Shown here: piece after piece, positions 1-7,210 of the stretch
How the letters are laid out: every line of letters starts with the position of its first letter
How positions within the stretch are numbered: the stretch's first letter is position 1
Assembly (NCBI GenBank): GCA_020860605.1
Contig: JAJBTZ010000035.1
Location: 1-64,000, forward strand
DNA from: Ruminococcus sp.
GTDB taxonomy: Bacteria; Bacillota; Clostridia; Oscillospirales; Ruminococcaceae
Length of the DNA: 64,000 nt
Reading direction: 5' to 3'
The notes under the pieces: generated by a model
Database searches by the model: none
What the model saw: the letters and a program-made list of their open reading frames with translations, nothing else
Told to the model about the DNA's origin: nothing
Position numbers and translations under genes: made by a program

Positions 1-322
1 ATTCAAGATAATTGACCCGACAGTTATTGACATCGACCGAAAGCAGCTTCAGGAGGCCTACCTCTGGACTGACGAGATGCTCGAAATGCTCGACGAGTGC
101 AACAGACTTGTCCAGGAAAACACCATAATGTACTACACTGGTGACCTTGGAAGCGGTCTTGATTCAACCTTCAGCTCGCTCGACTGGGGCATCAACCGCA
201 GTGGAGCCTCATACTCCTGGGCACAGCTCAAGGAAACCTATGGTGACAGGCTCGAATACTACATCGATGAACTGAACGCTCAGATTGATGCGTATCTTGA
301 CACAGGAGAGCTTGTGTCGTAA
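1..322 (+). CDS. Solute-binding lipoprotein, C-terminal fragment
   Basis: The reading frame is open from the window edge (codons start at base 2) and ends in TAA at 320-322, so only about 106 C-terminal residues are visible. They begin FKIIDPTVIDIDRKQLQEAY and match the C-terminus of the complete lipoprotein at 592-2043 nearly residue for residue (TDEMLEM, WAQLKETYGDRLEYYIDELN). By that similarity this is the end of an ABC-type extracellular solute-binding protein. The signal peptide and lipobox lie outside the window. A strong terminator follows at once, so this gene ends its transcript and the next copy has its own promoter. The substrate cannot be told from this fragment. Confidence 0.8.
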   Translation, partial: FKIIDPTVIDIDRKQLQEAYLWTDEMLEMLDECNRLVQENTIMYYTGDLGSGLDSTFSSLDWGINRSGASYSWAQLKETYGDRLEYYIDELNAQIDAYLDTGELVS

Positions 323-365
323 ATTACAACCAGTTCCCAGCTTTTAAAAGCTTTTCACAACGGGG

Positions 366-404
366 AAATACCGATTGCATAAGTGCAGTCGGTATTTTCT
401 TTTT
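366..404 (+). terminator. Rho-independent terminator
   Basis: Stem AAATACCGA / TCGGTATTT with a 14-base loop, followed by a T-rich run. It lies about 45 bases after the stop of the truncated lipoprotein gene. Confidence 0.85.
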
Positions 405-493
405 ATGTGTTCTTATTCAACAAAATCCGGCAGATCTGAATAGAAAATATTTCATATCTCAGAATCCATCAATGAAAACATTACAATAACTCA

Positions 494-522
494 TTGCTAT
501 TCTTCTTAAAATAGGATATAAT
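494..522 (+). promoter_or_regulatory. Promoter of solute-binding lipoprotein
   Basis: TTGCTA (494-499), 17-base spacer, TATAAT (517-522). The start codon at 592 follows after about 65 bases of leader with AGGAGG seven bases upstream of it. Confidence 0.65.
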
Positions 523-591
523 AATTTTTAGGCATTTTTAACAACCAATTTCAACAATAGCTTGTGAACACTATGTAAAAAGGAGGACAAC

Positions 592-2043
592 ATGTTTAAG
601 AGAATTGTCGCCGTATTGTGTACACTCATTATGGTAATAGCCCTTGTAGGATGCGGGAGCTCGTCAAGAGAAATCGTTTATCTTACGCTTTCAACTGAAG
701 ACTCAGCAGCAATATTAGCTGCTGCAGGAATTACGCTTCCTGATGTAGAGGAAGCAGCGGGTGCCGGAACTGTTGTCAAATGGTTCTGCTGGTACGACCC
801 GTTCAACAACTACTCGGAAGACGAGATCGTCAACACTGGCTACTACACATTCACCGAGAAATATGGCTGCTCTATCGAATGGATTGAAACCACCTATTCG
901 ATAAGGTATGACGACCTTGCGAACCTTATTCTGTCATCCAATTCGCCTGATTGCTACCCTGCTGGCTCATACGCGACAGCGGTGTATCCCATGAAGTGCA
1001 TAAAGGGCACATTCGTCAGCGTTGATGACTATGTCGACTATACCGACCCTCTTTGGTCGGGCATGGCTGAAACTGCCGACTACTTCGTTCTCGGCGGAGA
1101 GCACTATGCAATAGTCACGGACCTCACATACCGCAATGTCGTTTCCTACAACCGAAGAGTTGTTGAGGAATGGGGCTTTGATGACCCGGCAGAGCTTTAC
1201 TACAATGACGAATGGACCTGGGATGTATTCTACGACATGTGTGTAGAATTTTCCGATCCTGATGAGGACAGATATGCCCTTGACGGCTATGCCTATCAAA
1301 GAGGAATCATAGAGTCAACTGGTCAGGAATTGCTTCAGATTGACGAAAATGGTATCTTCTATTCAAACATCGATTCGCCTGAAATAGAGCGAGCACAGGG
1401 CCTCATATACAACCTGGTGAAAAACGACTGCACTTATCATGAGGGCACTAACTACTGGGCTCTGAGAACCAAAGGCGGTGCTCAGTTTGGCGCTGGTATT
1501 GCAGACGGGCTCTGCTTGTTCTACATAATCGAAACCAGCTACTTCACGATGACTGTTGAGGAGATAACTCCCCTCTGGGGCGACGTCACCGAGGGCGAAG
1601 TCATGTTCTGCCCGCTTCCCAAGGACGATGATGGCGACGGAACCTATTATCTCAACTCAGCTCCTGAAGGATATATGCTTGTTGCAGGCGGAAGCAACCA
1701 TGCAGGCACTGCACTTCTGGCTGCTTGTGAGAGATTCAAGATAATCGACCCGACGGTTGTCGACATCGATCAGAAGCAGCTGAAGGAGATATACTACTGG
1801 ACTGACGAGATGCTCGAGATGGATTCCATCTGCTACGAGATTGCTGCTGCAAATCCAAGAATGGTTCTCACGGGCGACCTCCCGGATGTACTCGACAACT
1901 CTCTGGACACCATGCTCAACAGCATCACAAGAACTGATGAGCCAACGACATGGGCACAGATTAAGGAGTCGTATAGCGACAGGATTGACTATCTGATTGA
2001 AGATCTGAATTCACAGATTGCAGAGTTTAACGCATTAACATAG
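592..2043 (+). CDS. Extracellular solute-binding lipoprotein
   Basis: The protein has 483 residues with a lipoprotein signal peptide (hydrophobic stretch then LVGCG, Cys at about residue 21). It should be exported, lipidated and tethered outside the membrane. The body looks like an ABC transporter family 1 solute-binding protein: acidic, rich in Trp/Tyr, with a conserved VVSYNRRVVEEWGFDDP segment and an acidic DDDGDG stretch that might bind calcium. It is one of three paralogues in the window (also 1-322 and 32502-33956). The start is fixed by AAGGAGG upstream of ATG 592. No permease or ATPase gene is adjacent on the downstream side. The next gene is a CE15-like esterase, which hints at plant-polysaccharide fragments as ligand, but that is an inference. 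Confidence 0.82.
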   Translation: MFKRIVAVLCTLIMVIALVGCGSSSREIVYLTLSTEDSAAILAAAGITLPDVEEAAGAGTVVKWFCWYDPFNNYSEDEIVNTGYYTFTEKYGCSIEWIETTYSIRYDDLANLILSSNSPDCYPAGSYATAVYPMKCIKGTFVSVDDYVDYTDPLWSGMAETADYFVLGGEHYAIVTDLTYRNVVSYNRRVVEEWGFDDPAELYYNDEWTWDVFYDMCVEFSDPDEDRYALDGYAYQRGIIESTGQELLQIDENGIFYSNIDSPEIERAQGLIYNLVKNDCTYHEGTNYWALRTKGGAQFGAGIADGLCLFYIIETSYFTMTVEEITPLWGDVTEGEVMFCPLPKDDDGDGTYYLNSAPEGYMLVAGGSNHAGTALLAACERFKIIDPTVVDIDQKQLKEIYYWTDEMLEMDSICYEIAAANPRMVLTGDLPDVLDNSLDTMLNSITRTDEPTTWAQIKESYSDRIDYLIEDLNSQIAEFNALT

Positions 2044-2065
2044 TTCAGACTATTTTACATCGGGG

Positions 2066-2100
2066 AATACCGGCCATTCCTATGGGTGGTCGGTATTTTC
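2066..2100 (+). terminator. Rho-independent terminator
   Basis: Stem AATACCGGCCA / TGGTCGGTATT with one G-T wobble, then TTTC. It closes the lipoprotein transcript and resembles the terminator at 366-404, as expected of a duplicated unit. Confidence 0.8.
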
Positions 2101-2103
2101 ATA

Positions 2104-2133
2104 TTGACAAACGGGTCAGCTATCATTTAGAAT
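2104..2133 (+). promoter_or_regulatory. Promoter of CE15-like esterase
   Basis: TTGACA (2104-2109), 18-base spacer, TAGAAT (2128-2133). It sits immediately after the previous terminator and 33 bases before ATG 2166, which has GAAAGGAG as ribosome binding site. Confidence 0.55.
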
Positions 2134-2165
2134 ATTCTTAGAATTATTTCGAAAGGAGCATTATT

Positions 2166-3533
2166 ATGAAACGAATTTTGAGTATTTTTCTGGCTTTTGC
2201 GCTTACTCTCAGCCTTTGCGGGTGCGGGGATGGCGCTGTGAACGATGACGCCGAGGTGACTGAGGCCACTGAGGCTACTACAAAGGAGGAGACTGAAGTG
2301 GAGCCGGTTGTTTATACTTATGATATGAGCACACTGCCGGAGGTTTCGGAGCTTGAAGCTTCGGATGCTTTGACCGACCCGTTCACGTTCTTAGACGGCA
2401 GCTATGTCGACAACGAGGACGACTGGGCAAGAAGAGTGGCGGAGATCAAGGCGATGTATCAGTACTACATGTACGGAATCTGGCGGGACGGCTCGGATGA
2501 GGAGCTCACCTACTCGCTCGACGGGTCGACACTGACTCTTTACATCACGAGAATCAGCACTGGGGCGACCACGAGCTTCACGGCGACGGTAACCCTTCCC
2601 GACAGCAAGGCTCCTGATGGCGGTTATCCCGTTGTTGTCGGGATGCATTCTGGCATCAGTGAGGACACGATGACTGCGAACGGCTATGCCGTCATCACTC
2701 TTGACTACTATGCCTATGCGGTGGCTTCGGATGACACGAACCACACTGGCGCCTTCTATGACCTCTACCCCTATGGCGACGACTGGCAGGAGCAGACGGG
2801 AGTTCTGATGGCGTGGAGCTGGGGTTGCTCGAAGATTTTAGACGCTCTCGAAGCCGGGCTTGGAGATGAGCTCGACATCAGCTGTGAGAACACTGCCGTC
2901 ACCGGCGTTTCCCGTTGGGGAAAGGCAGCCATTGTCTGCGGAGTTTATGAGACGAGGTTCAAGCTCGTCATGCCGTCCTGCTCTGGCGCAGGAGGAGTGG
3001 CGCTGTTCAGATACACTTCCGAGGGGAAGACCTACGACTTCAGCTCAGTCGGAGCTTCGAGCTCCTACACATACACCCAGAACGAGCCACTTTCGAGCCT
3101 TCAGGCTTCAGGCGAAGTTGGATGGTTCTGCGACAGATTCAAGGAGTTCAAGTCGGTTGAGTATCTGCCTTTTGATCAACATCTCTTGCTCAGTACAATC
3201 GCGAGCGAGGACAGATACCTCTTCATCATCGGCTCCTGCATCTACGAGGACTGGGTCAATGCCCCGTCAATGTGGTATGCCTATGTCGCTGCGGAATATG
3301 TCTACGACTATCTCGGCCTCTCGGACCACATAGCCATCAACATCCACCAGCAAGGCCACGCTGTTATCGCCGAGGATGTCGAGTATATGGCGGATTACTT
3401 CGATTACCATGTCTATGGGATCGAGCCGGAGCTTGATTTGGATGACCTCAAGACTTCCGTCTTTGCGCTCGAAGTTAATGCGGACGAAAGTATGGAGGAT
3501 TTTAATAAAAGGTGGATGGATGGGTTGTCGTAA
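2166..3533 (+). CDS. CE15-like (glucuronoyl esterase family) lipoprotein
   Basis: The protein has 455 residues and a lipoprotein signal (LSLCGCG, Cys about residue 18 or 20), followed by a Thr/Glu-rich linker and an alpha/beta-hydrolase domain from about residue 50. The nucleophile motif GVSRWGK (Ser about 249) corresponds to the GCSRxGK motif of carbohydrate esterase family 15. LPFDQHLLL, NAPSMWYAYVAAEYVYDYLG and QQGHAV (His about 398) match later conserved CE15 blocks. Known CE15 enzymes cleave ester links between 4-O-methyl-glucuronic acid on xylan and lignin alcohols. The canonical acid lies in a PxESGxGG block; here that block reads MPSCSGAGG, so the Glu is Cys, and E361 or D362 may replace it. 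Activity is therefore likely but not certain. The gene stands alone between its own promoter and a repeat element. Confidence 0.72.
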   Translation: MKRILSIFLAFALTLSLCGCGDGAVNDDAEVTEATEATTKEETEVEPVVYTYDMSTLPEVSELEASDALTDPFTFLDGSYVDNEDDWARRVAEIKAMYQYYMYGIWRDGSDEELTYSLDGSTLTLYITRISTGATTSFTATVTLPDSKAPDGGYPVVVGMHSGISEDTMTANGYAVITLDYYAYAVASDDTNHTGAFYDLYPYGDDWQEQTGVLMAWSWGCSKILDALEAGLGDELDISCENTAVTGVSRWGKAAIVCGVYETRFKLVMPSCSGAGGVALFRYTSEGKTYDFSSVGASSSYTYTQNEPLSSLQASGEVGWFCDRFKEFKSVEYLPFDQHLLLSTIASEDRYLFIIGSCIYEDWVNAPSMWYAYVAAEYVYDYLGLSDHIAINIHQQGHAVIAEDVEYMADYFDYHVYGIEPELDLDDLKTSVFALEVNADESMEDFNKRWMDGLS

Positions 3534-3574
3534 GCCCATCCGAAACCAAGGCAGTTGCCCGAAGGGCAACTGCA

Positions 3575-3757
3575 CGCTCGCCCCTTCGGGGCTCGCGCCC
3601 TCTCAGTCGCCTTCGGCGCCAGCTCTCCCAGAGGGAGAGCCAAGATTTCCACTTGCACAAAGCTTTCCTTGAGGCAGCAACTTGGCTCCCCCCTCCGGGG
3701 GAGCTGGCAGCTGCGAAGCAGCTGACTGAGAGGGCGCGAGCCCCGAAGGGGCGAGCG
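3575..3757. repeat. MITE-like inverted repeat, family A copy 1
   Basis: This is the most complete copy of a dispersed element. The ends are inverted repeats: a 34-base arm starting CGCTCGCCCCTTCGGGG and reading on into GCGCCCTCTCAGTC returns in inverted form at 3724-3757. Inside are AGCTCTCCC...GGGAGAGCC palindromes and a short core around TTTCCACTTGCACAAAGC. No transposase is present. Confidence 0.8.
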
Positions 3758-3884
3758 CTGCAAGTTCGGCGAAGCCGAACTTGCCGACTTGCCGAAGGCA
3801 AGTCGTCGCGACACGAAGGGAGCGCGGTCGCCACGGAGTGGCGACAAATTTCATCAAAAATCGACGTTTGTCTAAAAATAATAG

Positions 3885-3913
3885 GTGACAAATTGAGTTA
3901 GTTGTGCTATAAT
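3885..3913 (+). promoter_or_regulatory. Promoter of unknown gene 3964
   Basis: GTGACA (3885-3890), 17-base spacer, TATAAT (3908-3913), about 50 bases before the start codon. Confidence 0.55.
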
Positions 3914-3963
3914 GAAATAATACTTTTCGTCAATAAAGGGGAATTTTACTCAGGGGCATTTTT

Positions 3964-5325
3964 TTGAGCTTAACAAAGGGATATGAAGGCTTAAAGCGGG
4001 AGGCGAAGTTATTGCTATATACAAACGATTACCTCAAGTTCACCGAGTATGCATGGGAGAAGTTCTACGACTCGGTCGATTCGTCGACTTTTCCTGAAAA
4101 CGACACGAGTGTCATATATGAATCTTTATCGGAAAACCTCGATGCGATGCCGTTCTGCGTCTATCTGAAAAGATTTCTGCACGAGAGAATGGGGCTCGAT
4201 GGTGACTATATGGAGACGCCTGTAGAGGTCTATCAGAAATATCTCTGCGATGAGTTTGAGAAAAGAGGCGTTCCAGCCTCGTTCGACTCGAAAACTGCGA
4301 GGATGAGCTCGACTGCCCGTAACTGGCTCAACCAGCAGACGGTCAAGCGAAGCGTTGTATTCCTCCTTGCTTTCGGGCTCGGAATGGGCACTGACGACGT
4401 CAACGACTTCCTCGAGAAGGCCCTCCACGAGCGCTACATCAACCCGAAGGAGCCCCTTGAAACCATCAGCTGGTATTGCTTCGAGCATGACATGGACTAT
4501 CAGGGCTTCCAGTATCTTTGGGGAAAATATCTCGAGCTCCCGTCGAGAACCTTCACAGAGCTCGACCAAATCCTTGAGAGCAGAACCTCAGCTGTTCGGT
4601 CCCGCCTCTTCCAGGTCCAGACGGAGGAGGACCTCATGTACTTCCTCTCGGTTCTCAAGTCCCATAATCAGGAGTCGAAGATGAGTGTTTCGGCGAGGAT
4701 CAACTTCAACGACCTCTATAACAAGTCGAGGCTCCTGGTCGCTAATCTCAAGAACCAGATGGAGGAGGAGCGGTTTTCCCGGGAAATGAAGGAATATCGC
4801 GAGACTCTCTCCCGTGACCCAAGGCTCACAGACGAGGAGAAGTTTGCAAGGATGGAGTCCAGACGCCTCACGATGCACTACTACACCCCGAAGGACGTCA
4901 CCGAGGGCGACCTCGAGAAGGTCATCTGCTCTGCTGTCCCCACCGACAAGCACGGAAACCTCATCCCAGCGAAGGCGTCGTCCCTGAACAAGGCCTTCTA
5001 CGGCAAGCGCTTCACCCGCCAGCACATCCACGACATCCTCTACAACAAGATCGACGTCGACCGCTTCGACCTCATAACCCTCAATTTCTTCATCTACTCC
5101 CAGTCAGGCGACAGCTACTCAAGGAACCTGAACCGCTTCAACGGCTTCATCGAGTCCACAAACTGGATCCTCGCCGAGTGCTCCATGGGCGACCTCTACG
5201 TGACGAACCCCTACGAGTCTTTCGTCCTCATGTGTATGCTAGCCGACGACCCCCTAGGCACCTACGCCGACGTCCTCGAGCTCTCGTACCATGATGGCAA
5301 GGAGCAGGAGTATGAGATTAAATAG
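3964..5325 (+). CDS. Unknown protein, predicted soluble
   Basis: The protein has 453 residues and I do not recognise the family. It shows no signal peptide and no clear membrane segment. It is rich in charged residues with helix-like patterns; a stretch around EEERFSREMKEYRETLSRDP could be a coiled coil. A hydrophobic patch VVFLLAFGLGMG near residue 130 is too short and too isolated to call a membrane helix. The start is uncertain: TTG 3964 gives the full frame, AGGGG lies about 20 bases upstream, and no closer ATG in frame looks better. It has its own promoter and terminator. It lies next to the kinase/FHA island but points towards it, so membership of that system is only a possibility. Confidence 0.7.
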   Translation: MSLTKGYEGLKREAKLLLYTNDYLKFTEYAWEKFYDSVDSSTFPENDTSVIYESLSENLDAMPFCVYLKRFLHERMGLDGDYMETPVEVYQKYLCDEFEKRGVPASFDSKTARMSSTARNWLNQQTVKRSVVFLLAFGLGMGTDDVNDFLEKALHERYINPKEPLETISWYCFEHDMDYQGFQYLWGKYLELPSRTFTELDQILESRTSAVRSRLFQVQTEEDLMYFLSVLKSHNQESKMSVSARINFNDLYNKSRLLVANLKNQMEEERFSREMKEYRETLSRDPRLTDEEKFARMESRRLTMHYYTPKDVTEGDLEKVICSAVPTDKHGNLIPAKASSLNKAFYGKRFTRQHIHDILYNKIDVDRFDLITLNFFIYSQSGDSYSRNLNRFNGFIESTNWILAECSMGDLYVTNPYESFVLMCMLADDPLGTYADVLELSYHDGKEQEYEIK

Positions 5326-5342
5326 GAATTTTTGAATATGAA

Positions 5343-5373
5343 AAGGCCCCAAACGCGTGTTTGGGGCTTTTTT
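5343..5373. terminator. Bidirectional terminator
   Basis: Stem GCCCCAAAC / GTTTGGGGC with a four-base loop, six T on the plus side and a shorter T run on the minus side. It separates the convergent genes 3964-5325 (+) and 5389-6258 (-). Confidence 0.85.
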
Positions 5374-5388
5374 GGGGGATTTTGGGGG

Positions 5389-6258
5389 TTATTTGTAGGA
5401 GGTTGGTGCGGAAATGCGACAGCCTACAAACATGCTGTCGGTGACGGGGCCGTTTGCGAAGAAGTCTTCCGAGACAATGAGCTCTTCGAGGGATCTGCAA
5501 TTCATGGACATCATCGTCATAGTCTTGACCTTTGAAGTGTCGAAGAAGCTAATGTCGAGCGACTCGAGGCTTTGGCAGCCATCGAACATGTAGCCCATGT
5601 AAATGACGCTCGAGGTGTCGAAGTTGTCGCCGAAGGTGATCGACTCAAGGGAACGACAATTTCTGAACATCTGCGCCATGCCAGTTACACCTGCGGTGCT
5701 GAAGCAGGTTAAGTCAACCGACTCAAGCGAGGTGTATTCATAAAACATCTGGAAAGTACTGTCACCCGCCAAAACTCCTCCGTCACCCGCTATATAGAGA
5801 TGAGTCCCATCAAGCCAAGCCAGAACACTTTCATCTTCCTCAAGAGAAAAATCCCATGCATCAGACGGTGCCGAGTCCAAGGAGTCTAAGAAAGTGATTG
5901 CTGTTATCTTTGACTTGTCATAGTAATCTTCACTTTGAAGGAGACTGTTGTTTAGGACAGATGTCTGACTCGCAGGTGCAGTGGTGGTAGTTACAGGCGT
6001 GGTTGTAGTCACTGGGGTCGTAGTCGTTGCTGGCGTAGTAGTGGTCGTTGGCGTAGTAGTTGTCGCCGGAGCTGTCACCTTTGTAGTCGCCACCGTAGTC
6101 GTCGCAGCAGTAGTGGTCTGGTAGTCGTCCTGAGTATTCGCCTGCTTGGCGGTGCCTCCGAAGTTGGTGAACCAGAACCAGAGCAGGGCCGCTATCGCTA
6201 TCGCGCCGATGGCAAGGATCAGTATCGTACCAGGAAGTTTGCTTTTCTTGTTTTCCAT
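5389..6258 (-). CDS. Membrane-anchored BspA-like (DUF285) surface protein
   Basis: The protein has 289 residues: a short charged N-terminus, a membrane helix (about residues 10-32), a Thr/Pro-rich linker of TTTTP repeats (about 45-105), then an outside domain. That domain opens with a cap (ITAITFLDSL...DAWDFSLEEDESVLAW...LYIAGDGGVLA) and continues with about four DUF285 repeats of the FDTSxVxxMxxMFxxCxSLE type. These form leucine-rich-repeat-like surface proteins in gut bacteria. A shared cap and repeat pattern links it to the second half of 7211-9076 and to the kinase fusion 9276-11879. It is the last gene of the operon starting at promoter P1. The ribosome binding site GAGG lies eight bases before ATG. 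Its ligand is unknown; adhesion or sensing is inferred. Confidence 0.8.
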   Translation of the reverse strand: MENKKSKLPGTILILAIGAIAIAALLWFWFTNFGGTAKQANTQDDYQTTTAATTTVATTKVTAPATTTTPTTTTTPATTTTPVTTTTPVTTTTAPASQTSVLNNSLLQSEDYYDKSKITAITFLDSLDSAPSDAWDFSLEEDESVLAWLDGTHLYIAGDGGVLAGDSTFQMFYEYTSLESVDLTCFSTAGVTGMAQMFRNCRSLESITFGDNFDTSSVIYMGYMFDGCQSLESLDISFFDTSKVKTMTMMSMNCRSLEELIVSEDFFANGPVTDSMFVGCRISAPTSYK

Positions 6259-6268
6259 TGCTTATACC

Positions 6269-6715
6269 TCACTTCTTAAAAATCTTATTCAGGCGGGATT
6301 TGAAGGACTTGGCTTCCTTTTGTTCCTTTCGGTCTTGCCTGAACTGCATGGTGGTCAGAGCTAACTGGTAATCTTCTGAATTCTCAGGAATTTTCTTGAA
6401 GTCGCGCTTAAGGGCGATGTCTATCAGATCCTCCATGGAGTTATCCTGGGCCTTGCCCACAAGGTTGTACACGATTGCAGCGAAAATATAAGACACAGGA
6501 ATCATTATGAGCGCGACAGCTTTTGGAATCTCCACCACCGTCGTCAACAGGAGTATAAAAGAAATACATACCGTTCCTAAGGCTAAAATGAACCTCAAGC
6601 GACGGAGCCAATACTTTCTCTTCTTTTGCTTCCGCACCAGTTCCTTGCCAAGCCTGGTCGCCTCTTCGGAAAACCAGTACCTGTCATAGTCAAAAGTGTA
6701 TAGCCTTCTTGCCAT
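6269..6715 (-). CDS. Small two-helix membrane protein (paralogue A)
   Basis: The protein has 148 residues from ATG 6715; a GTG three codons upstream (6724) is also possible but sits too close to the GGAAAG site. It has two central membrane helices (about residues 43-62 and 68-92) flanked by basic, charged ends. The N-terminal motif FSEEATRLGKELVRKQKKRK and the C-terminal IDIALKRDFKKIPENSEDYQ recur in the next gene (6744-7190), so the two are tandem duplicates. I do not recognise the family. Sitting between two BspA-like surface protein genes, they may help place or regulate those proteins; this is inference from position only. Confidence 0.72.
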   Translation of the reverse strand: MARRLYTFDYDRYWFSEEATRLGKELVRKQKKRKYWLRRLRFILALGTVCISFILLLTTVVEIPKAVALIMIPVSYIFAAIVYNLVGKAQDNSMEDLIDIALKRDFKKIPENSEDYQLALTTMQFRQDRKEQKEAKSFKSRLNKIFKK

Positions 6716-6743
6716 CAAAATCACTTCTTTCCTTTTTGTCGGC

Positions 6744-7190
6744 TTACTTCTTCGCTTTCCTTTGCTCCTTCAGGACTCGCCTTTGCATTACGGCCTGATA
6801 GGCGTAGCGGTACTCATCGGAATATGGGGAGAGGAGCTGGAGGTCTCTTTCAAGGGCAGCGTCAATTTTGTCCTCTGTCTTTTTGTCGCTTAATTCTGTG
6901 AGTTTGTTGTAGGCGAAGTTGGTCAAAAGCGCTGCAACAATCAATCCTACAACGTCAATCACCATGCCAGTCACCTGTAGTGCAACAGAGTCGAGCCTCA
7001 GAAGGCTGCTGCCGAGCATCATTATTGCGCCACCAATAAAGCATGTACCCAGAATTATTACATAAACCTTATCATGCCCGACCTTCCTCCTCTCCCGACG
7101 ATTCGCCAGATTTTTCGAAAGCCTCGTCGCCTCCTCTGAGAACGGATACTGCTGATAGGTGTAGGTATACGGTATTTTAATTCCTGCCAT
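6744..7190 (-). CDS. Small two-helix membrane protein (paralogue B)
   Basis: The protein has 148 residues with AGAGGA seven bases before ATG. Two membrane helices lie at about residues 43-63 and 70-93. It shares with 6269-6715 the N-terminal YPFSEEATRLSKNLANRRER, the two-helix core and a cytoplasmic-looking tail (KIDAALERDLQLLSPYSDEY). Both ends are strongly charged, so both termini are probably in the cytoplasm. The family is unknown to me. Gene spacing of about 20-30 bases on both sides makes it part of the P1 operon. Confidence 0.72.
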   Translation of the reverse strand: MAGIKIPYTYTYQQYPFSEEATRLSKNLANRRERRKVGHDKVYVIILGTCFIGGAIMMLGSSLLRLDSVALQVTGMVIDVVGLIVAALLTNFAYNKLTELSDKKTEDKIDAALERDLQLLSPYSDEYRYAYQAVMQRRVLKEQRKAKK

Positions 7191-7210
7191 TTTTAATTCC
7201 TCTTTCTAAA

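Larger units (their letters stand above)
3534..3963. other. Intergenic region with palindromes and MITE-like repeat
   Basis: No gene is supported here. It holds a hairpin at about 3550-3573 (GCAGTTGCCC / GGGCAACTGC), repeat copy A1 (3575-3757), further short hairpins built on CTTCGG/CCGAAG up to about 3840, and the promoter of the next gene at 3885-3913. Several frames stay open through the repeat, but they follow the palindromes and have no ribosome binding site. Confidence 0.7.

Noticed and set aside
3413-3901. Several overlapping open frames on both strands
   Set aside because: They run through inverted repeat A1 and its flanking palindromes, lack ribosome binding sites and read like translated repeats.
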